Translations under genes and position numbers: made by a program
From: Onchidella celtica
Taxonomy: Eukaryota > Mollusca > Gastropoda > Systellommatophora > Onchidiidae
Reading direction: 5' to 3'
DNA: 64,000 nt
Assembly: GCA_963931925.1 (NCBI GenBank)
Contig: OZ007579.1
Location: 37,172,066 to 37,236,065, forward strand
The notes under the pieces: model-generated
The model's input: only the letters and a program-made list of their open reading frames with translations
Told to the model about the DNA's origin: nothing
Database searches by the model: none
Shown here: one piece after another, positions 58,850-64,000 of the stretch
Layout: each line of letters begins with the position of its first letter
How positions within the stretch are numbered: position 1 is the first letter of the stretch

Positions 58850-59095
58850 AATACACAAACGTGATAAAGCTGATTTTGGACCATCAAAGTTTAAGAGACG
58901 TAGAACGAAATTTCCGATCATACTTTTCGATTTCATTCAATAAAAATACGACTCTCTTTTTTGTGACTCAAATAATTTGTAACTAAATTAAATGACTGCC
59001 TTAATTTTGTCAAAAAATGGATGTACCCACGTAATTTAGCGTCAAAGCTTGAGGCAGTATACAAACTTTCATAATTTTTGGTCAAATGGTCCGAT
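58850..59095 (+). repeat. dispersed repeat D, third copy
   Basis: AACGAAATTTCCGATCATAC, then AACTAAATTAAATGACTGCC, then TGGATGTACCCACGTAAT, with no insertion. Confidence 0.65.
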
Positions 59096-59489
59096 ATTGT
59101 CAAATTTGGCTCGCGACACCATCATGAGGATGATTCGCACGTCGTGAAAATTTAGACTTTGGAGTCAATACCAGTTTCAGAAATTTCAGATTTCGCTGAA
59201 TGATGGGTGTGTGTTTATTATGTGTGTGTGAATGGGTGTTACCTATGACAAATGCTCGTGTAAAGAAACTTACACAATTCTTAAATAACAGTTACCACCG
59301 CCTGTTTCATCAAATTTGTAGATGATTTAGGAGCAACAGAATAATACATACGAAAGCTAACAGAGAAAGATACGGAAGATCGTTATGACTCTGCAATTCG
59401 CCGCAACAAGACATTATAGCTGGAAGTGTGCCATATTTGACTAACGTTTCATTACTACTTCATATAATAATCATTATGCCTGTTGTCGA

Positions 59490-59617
59490 GGTATGATATG
59501 TTTTTGTAATGATGCGCAAATTGTGTGTACCCTGTACGTGATCTTAAACCCCCCTGAATGTGAATTTCCCTCATGGGATAATATTAAAGTGATTCTTATC
59601 TATTATTTTATCTTATG
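59490..59617 (+). mobile_element. LINE-like 3' end fragment
   Basis: Contains TGTGAATTTCCCTCATGGGA followed by TAATATTAAAGTGATTCTTATC. This matches the recurring 3' terminal pattern of Rex1/CR1-type LINEs (GAATTTCCC, GGGATAATAAAG, short-repeat tail). No coding part is left. Confidence 0.45.
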
Positions 59618-59699
59618 TTTATGAATACTGGTGTATGTGAATGTAGGTGAAAGAAGCCGCACAAGATGTTATTTACATACGTCTGGGGCCATCCATAAA

Positions 59700-59860
59700 G
59701 GTACGATCGGTGGGGGTGGGGGCTTGCCCCAAGCATATTAATTTTTTTTTAAAAACGTACAATTTTTTATTTATTTCAGGGGGAGGGGGGGCTTGCCCCA
59801 AGCATATTAATATTTGTAAAAAAAACTTACATTTTTTTTAGGGGGGGGGGAATCTGTGAA
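59700..59860 (+). repeat. local duplication of a GGGGGCTTGCCCC segment
   Basis: GGGGGCTTGCCCCAAGCATA then TTAAT is repeated once about 75 bp further on, each time followed by a T-run and a G-run. Confidence 0.75.
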
Positions 59861-59869
59861 GTGGACGTA

Positions 59870-60536
59870 CACTTTTCAATTATGGCAGTGAATTAAAAGC
59901 TTTGGTTTTATTCATTTCGTTCTTGTTGTTGATGATGGCAACAAAGTGAGGCGAATACAGGCTATGTCTCTGATGAAACTGCCGAACAGCCGGTGAAAAT
60001 TACCATTTAAAGCTTCAAAATATCAAGGCTGAATCATGGACATTCAACATGGGAAAGGCCCCACGCTCCTACAAGGGGAGAGGAGGAGTAGGGGTTAAAG
60101 CCAAGGGTATGAAAAGCTGGGGGTGGGATGGGGTAGGGGTAAAAACGATCGTATATACTTGTATTTTATTGATAACCACAATGTGTATGCCTGAAGCAGC
60201 TGATGGGTAATGCCGCAATGTGTAATGGCGACTCCTTCCAGGCGGTCTATCTATGTTAAAACTGTTAAAAAATAGTCTTATTCTCTATGTAAGCCTCTGC
60301 ATTTTTTTATGATGTATAGAATAATGTTCAATGTGTGAGATGAAAGAGTCAAATTGAAGTTAATGTTTGCACTGTTTATTCAACAAGTGGATAAATGAAT
60401 GAATGGATAGTTGAGTAGGTGGGAGGAGCTTCACCAGCTGTACATAGATAGAATAAAAACGATAAATTGAAGTTAGGTCAGTACAAATTCAAATGAAATA
60501 CAACAGAAATGTTGACAGTTACATGTGTGCATCTCC
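59870..60536. other. no recognised feature; downstream of the mTERF3-like gene
   Basis: AT-rich sequence with G-rich patches (60060-60140). There is no coding motif. Confidence 0.5.
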
Positions 60537-60542
60537 TTTATT
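60537..60542 (-). promoter_or_regulatory. candidate poly(A) signal of the mTERF3-like gene
   Basis: AATAAA on the minus strand, about 770 nt downstream of the stop codon. A second AATAAA lies further downstream near 60374. Transcript data would be needed to choose between them. The interval up to the stop codon would then be 3' UTR and contains no other recognisable feature. Confidence 0.4.
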
Positions 60543-61312
60543 CAAATCTTCCCACAGAGGGCATATACAAAAGGCAATTGTATACAAAATGCCAGTTTGA
60601 CAAATATAATGTAAAGCTGTAGTAACACTTCATTAACCAAACTGCAGAGCCAATGGATAAAGTAATGAATACTACGAAATGATGAGACTGATTTCCACTA
60701 ATTTTTTTTATCTTGTTCATTCAAATCTTCAAATATTACAATAACTTAAGGACTTATAGTGACTGCAGGTCTAGTTGACCTCAACAACAGTGTAAAAGCA
60801 ATGATTTTCTCATGTCCGCCCACTAAGACAATAAAGAAAATCAGGAATTCCAAGACAAGGGTTACTGAGATGACGGAATCTAACAAACGTATCTAAATGT
60901 TTCTATGCAATAAGATGAGACACTCCTTTCTTCACCCCTCTAAAAAAAACTGTGCACACAATTTGCATGCTGATCAAAGGCGGGGCCCATGGCACACAGC
61001 ATGAAAAGAATGCTTGAACTATGGCATTGTTCATGACTTCAGCACATTCGGGAGAGCTAGAACTAGAAGACTGTGCCAAATTTGTGCACTCTAAACATGC
61101 TAGCTGTCTCATCTTATTGTACCTAGTATCTTTGCCATTATCAAAATAATGTAGAAAACTGACAAAAATATCAAAACATTACTTTTCAAACAAACTACAT
61201 GTACTGATTTCATATTAAAGGATTGGTCTAAAATCCAACCAACATTAACTTTCAGATAGGCTTCTAATATTGATGTACTTAACAAAATAACACTAAGTAC
61301 TAAAGCATAACA

Positions 61313-61590
61313 TCACAAGGTTTTACAGAAATCATAAAACTCTTCGACATCACATTTAGCAACATTGTGACAAAATTCCTCATCACTGCCTGAACCAAGG
61401 GCTTTCAGGGACACAAAATTTTCCAGGCAGGGGTCATATTGGGCTCTGTCTTTGTACAGCAAGAACAGGTGTCGATTCTTGAAGATGAAGAGTCGCATGA
61501 GAAGAATCTTGGGCCAGACCAGTATTTGATCATGTGGGATGAGCATCGTGTTGTGTAGGTAGTCAAAATTTGTCACTAGTTTGTGTTTAC
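61313..61590 (-). CDS. MTERF3: mTERF3-like protein, last coding exon
   Basis: This is the C-terminal exon of a mitochondrial transcription termination factor family protein. Known family members fold as stacked helical mTERF repeats, act in mitochondria, and MTERF3 affects mitochondrial transcription and ribosome assembly. The open frame ends at the TGA at 61313-61315. It encodes an mTERF repeat followed by the signature family C-terminus: a KNRHLFLLYKDRAQYDP stretch, then ENFVSLKAL, SDEEFC and a terminal FYDFCKTL. I recognise this as the MTERF3 type rather than MTERF1, 2 or 4. The exon begins after a clean acceptor (polypyrimidine, then CACTACAG) at 61591 and starts with the last two bases of a split glycine codon. 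The frame stays open to 61609, but the upstream part reads as intron. A likely poly(A) signal for this strand is the TTTATT at 60537-60542. The organism-specific name is inferred from remembered family motifs, not from a search. Confidence 0.85.
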
Positions 61591-61633
61591 CTGTAGTGAG
61601 TACATACAAAGTCTACAGTCTTGGCAATAAAAA

Positions 61634-61891
61634 TCACTACCTCAGTTCTTGTTTGTTGTATCTCCATTTTCTGGAAAACTGGAGATCTTCTACTATGTAA
61701 AAGAGGTATAACAAATGTACACTTTGATGCTTGTTTAAACTACATTGTGGCACAAATCATGCTGTTTCACAGTTCCAATTTATTCTGACTTCTTATCCTA
61801 ATACATGTACTAAAGCCACAAATGTCTAACATCGAATTTGTCAGTTGTGCAAAAAAAGTGGAGCTGGACCAAACAAGAACTAAGGTCGTGA
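61634..61891. mobile_element. TCGCGAC-type MITE in the mTERF3-like intron
   Basis: A full copy with ends TCACTACCTCAGTTCTTGTT and (reverse complement) TCACGACCTTAGTTCTTGTT. It lies 44 bp upstream (in gene direction) of the last coding exon's acceptor. Confidence 0.75.
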
Positions 61892-62544
61892 AATCTGAGC
61901 TTTTCACATGGGCTTTTCTGCCTGACAGGCTGACATTAAAACTTCTATTTCAGTGGTTCTCACACTGACACATGTAAACTATTTTATAAAGGGAAATCAA
62001 ACCCTTGGGAGAGCAAGATTACAGGAGATCTTGGGAGAAAGAGAAATCCAGTCCTACATTTCCTTCAGTAAAAACAACACAGACATAGGATTTAAAAAAA
62101 AAAAAAAACAATCCAAAGAAGTCAATATGACATGCCTCATGTGCTCCAAAAACCAAGTGCACAGATTTCAGATGTTTTTTTCTCAGTTGAGTGGGAAATC
62201 TGTGCGCGACGCCTATGCGGAGTGTAAATTTTAAATGATTGACTATATGCTGCGCATAAAAAAATTGTTTACCGCAGCGACCTACTTTCCGCTCCATGCT
62301 AACAATGGTTTCACGGAGCATCTCGTTTCTCGCAGTGCAAACCAACCAATGGTGAAACCTCTCTATACATCAAATAATATTATAATACTTTAGAATACAA
62401 GTTGTGAGTTGTGAACTGTTGTGAGTTGTGAACTGCACCTAACAGGCTGCGTTACAATTTGCTCTGAGATAGAGAGAGTGAGAGAAAGAGGGTGAGAGAA
62501 AGAAAGAGAGAGTGGGAGAGATGCAAATCGAGAGAACAAGACTT

Positions 62545-62625
62545 TTTGTAAAGCGCCTAGAGCAAACTCGTTTGGATTAGGCGCTATATAAATGATCTTC
62601 ATTATTATTATTATTATATACATAC
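62545..62625 (+). mobile_element. LINE/SINE 3' tail with (ATT)n
   Basis: The segment GTAAAGCGCCTAGAG, then TTAGGCGCTATATAAATG, then (ATT)n is the stem-loop-like 3' end shared by CR1/L2-type LINEs and their partner SINEs in many marine animals. It lies inside the intron of the mTERF3-like gene, on the opposite strand. Confidence 0.65.
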
Positions 62626-62858
62626 ATACTCTCTGGTGACCGTAACAACATCCTCAAAGGTTAGTCTAAATCAGGTTCCAAGAATGATAACCAAATGATA
62701 AAAAATAATCAACAAAGACAATAACAGAACCCACTGGGTAAAATTTTGGTTATGTTGTTTGTAATTATGTTTCAAATTGTGAGTTTCAGGAATCTCTCAC
62801 ATTTTTACACAAATCCTTGATGTAGAAAAATTATGAAAAATAAACGAAAATTCTATAC

Positions 62859-62949
62859 CTGAGAGAAAAATCTTGGGTTCTTTCATAAGAAGTTGTTTCA
62901 ATTCCTGATTTGTAAATCCAATAAATTCTTTCACATGGAACCTCACATC
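62859..62949 (-). CDS. MTERF3: mTERF3-like protein, penultimate coding exon
   Basis: This 91-nt exon encodes 30 residues plus the first base of a split codon. The peptide reads DVRFHVKEFIGFTNQELKQL and then LMKEPKIFLS. That is a typical mTERF repeat: a helix, a GFT/GFS turn, a second helix, then the conserved (K/R)xPK(I/L) motif. The acceptor is TTTTCTGCCCCAG just above 62949. The donor is CAG followed by GTATAG, with the last exon base at 62859. The split codon G|GT joins in phase to the exon at 61313-61590, giving an uninterrupted repeat followed by HNTMLIPH. Preceding exons, including the mitochondrial targeting region, were not found between 62950 and 64000, so they are probably beyond the right edge. 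The intron between the two exons (61591-62858) carries a full MITE copy at 61634-61891 and a LINE-like 3' tail at 62545-62620. Confidence 0.8.
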
Positions 62950-63399
62950 CTGGGGCAGAAAAGATGAACAGACTGTATTTTACTAAGTACAGATCTATCC
63001 TATGGTCAGTCCATGATGCACCAATGAACTTGAACTATATACATGTACTTTCATATCCATCACAATGTACGGCACAAACACCTTCAAATCTGCCACACCT
63101 TATATATCACACACAAAAACAAGGACTTGACAATCAGGAATTAATGGCGATGACAAAGGCCCAAATGTTGAATGTTTTCTCTTCTGTGCTGCAAGGAAAT
63201 AAAATATGAGGAGACTGAAAACCAATTTACTGGCAAACCTGAAATACCGGACATTCACTGTGTGAATGTAGTACAATGTACATGATTTAAAATATTTGCT
63301 TTGTGAATACTTTGGACAAAGTTTGAAGTTGTGGGCCTTGTTTCGTATATCAAATATCAAGGGCTGCATGATAAACTATCGTAACTCGACTTTTAAAAA

Positions 63400-63590
63400 A
63401 AAATTGAGATATGCATGCAGCCATTGACAGCCTGGATGTTGTTGGATGGGGGTTAAATTCTGAAAACTAAGGGTAAATTAACATTTTTAAAACATTGTTA
63501 AGTCTGATACAGAAAGTTGTTCAGTTTTTGCTTCTCCTGAAAAATTTGTAGACACCCAGTTACCATGTGGCCCTTGACGGTGGGAAAGAA
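63400..63590 (+). repeat. dispersed repeat F, copy 2
   Basis: GGGTTAAATTCTGAAAACTA, then TAAGTCTGATACAGAAAG, then TACCATGTGGCC, in the same orientation as copy 1. Confidence 0.65.
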
Positions 63591-63697
63591 AATTTGACTT
63601 TATTTCCCTTTCATATCAGTAAAGAAGAGTGAGAAACTGCAATGCTTCAAGAGCATTTGGTTAGAATCTACATCAGAAGTCTGTCACTGCAATTTTC

Positions 63698-63923
63698 TTA
63701 ACTCTTTGTGTGCCAACCATGAATACAACAGTTCTTCCGCTGGTCATGTTTGTGCCAATCACCGATGTATCGGTGCACAAGAATGCTAGGCTGTTTTGTT
63801 TTAGGAAGAAAGAAAGTCGTCTTCTACAATAGATGTTGCTGTAGCTAATCTTCATTTATCTCCCCCATTATTTTATTTCCGTATCGGCAAACGTGGAAAA
63901 ATTCATGGCACACAAAGAGTTAA
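63698..63923. mobile_element. piggyBac-like TTAA MITE, copy 1
   Basis: Starts TTAACTCTTTGTGTGCCA and ends TGGCACACAAAGAGTTAA, so it has perfect inverted ends on a TTAA target. This is the piggyBac signature. It is 226 bp with both TTAA sites and has no ORF. It lies upstream of the visible mTERF3-like exons, probably in an intron. Confidence 0.85.
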
Positions 63924-64000
63924 AGGTAAGACTTGTTGTAGAATTCTGTACATTAAACATGAAGCACTCAGAGCTATGCAGTTGGAATTTTCACAGACGC

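Noticed and set aside
63100..63195. Further mTERF3-like exon after a TTTCCTTGCAG acceptor on the minus strand
   Set aside because: All frames meet stops early and the peptide does not look like an mTERF repeat.
62964..63209. 81-residue plus-strand ORF as a gene
   Set aside because: It lies antisense to the intron region of the mTERF3-like gene and has no recognisable motif.

Overview
This is a window of an animal nuclear genome. The host is probably a marine invertebrate, and a mollusc or other lophotrochozoan is my best guess. That guess is an inference from three things: the transposon load (tRNA-head SINEs, CR1/Rex-like and RTE-like LINE ends, hAT and piggyBac MITEs), the abundant tetranucleotide microsatellites, and the one recognisable host gene. 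Nothing looks bacterial, viral or organellar. There are no operons and almost all of the DNA is non-coding.

Host gene: the only convincing host coding sequence is at the right edge on the minus strand. The last two coding exons of an mTERF3-like mitochondrial transcription termination factor lie at 62859-62949 and 61313-61590. Splice sites and reading phase match across the intron. Upstream exons must lie beyond or near the right edge. A short THAP-like peptide at 39287-39385 is only a weak candidate.

Transposons: a LINE with an uninterrupted 1283-residue endonuclease, reverse transcriptase and RNase H polyprotein lies at 34896-38747, with every catalytic residue visible. Decayed pieces include an RTE-type LINE in two opposed halves (841-1581), a CR1/Rex-like LINE 3' end (47021-47948), two other LINE-like 3' tails (59490-59617, 62545-62620) and a MULE transposase remnant flanked by inverted repeat motifs (5866-7116). 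hAT-type elements with 8-bp target duplications are at 449-819, 21318-22606, 31543-32754, 51311-51570 and 56469-57731, and a second type of 8-bp-TSD MITE occurs at 13770-14161 and 49371-49735. Further MITE families are a TA-type foldback pair, a TCGCGAC-ended family with at least seven copies, and a TTAA piggyBac-like family. One tRNA-head SINE family recurs about ten times with two interchangeable 3' tails.

Tandem DNA: eight minisatellites have periods of 20, 29, 32, 43, 49, 51, about 80 and about 33 bp. There are also long (CTAT)n, (CT)n, (GA)n and (GAGT)n tracts. The largest array has about 89 copies of a 49-bp unit (24066-28431). Its unit resembles, in reverse complement, a segment of a dispersed repeat seen at 53290-53400 and at the array's own left edge.

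Reading the region as a whole: transposons insert into each other and into microsatellites, and pieces of them seed tandem arrays. I do not see a new multi-gene system. The most original signals are the transposon-seeded 49-bp satellite with splice-like sites, the nested hAT, SINE and piggyBac composites with datable insertion order, and the SINE tail exchange.
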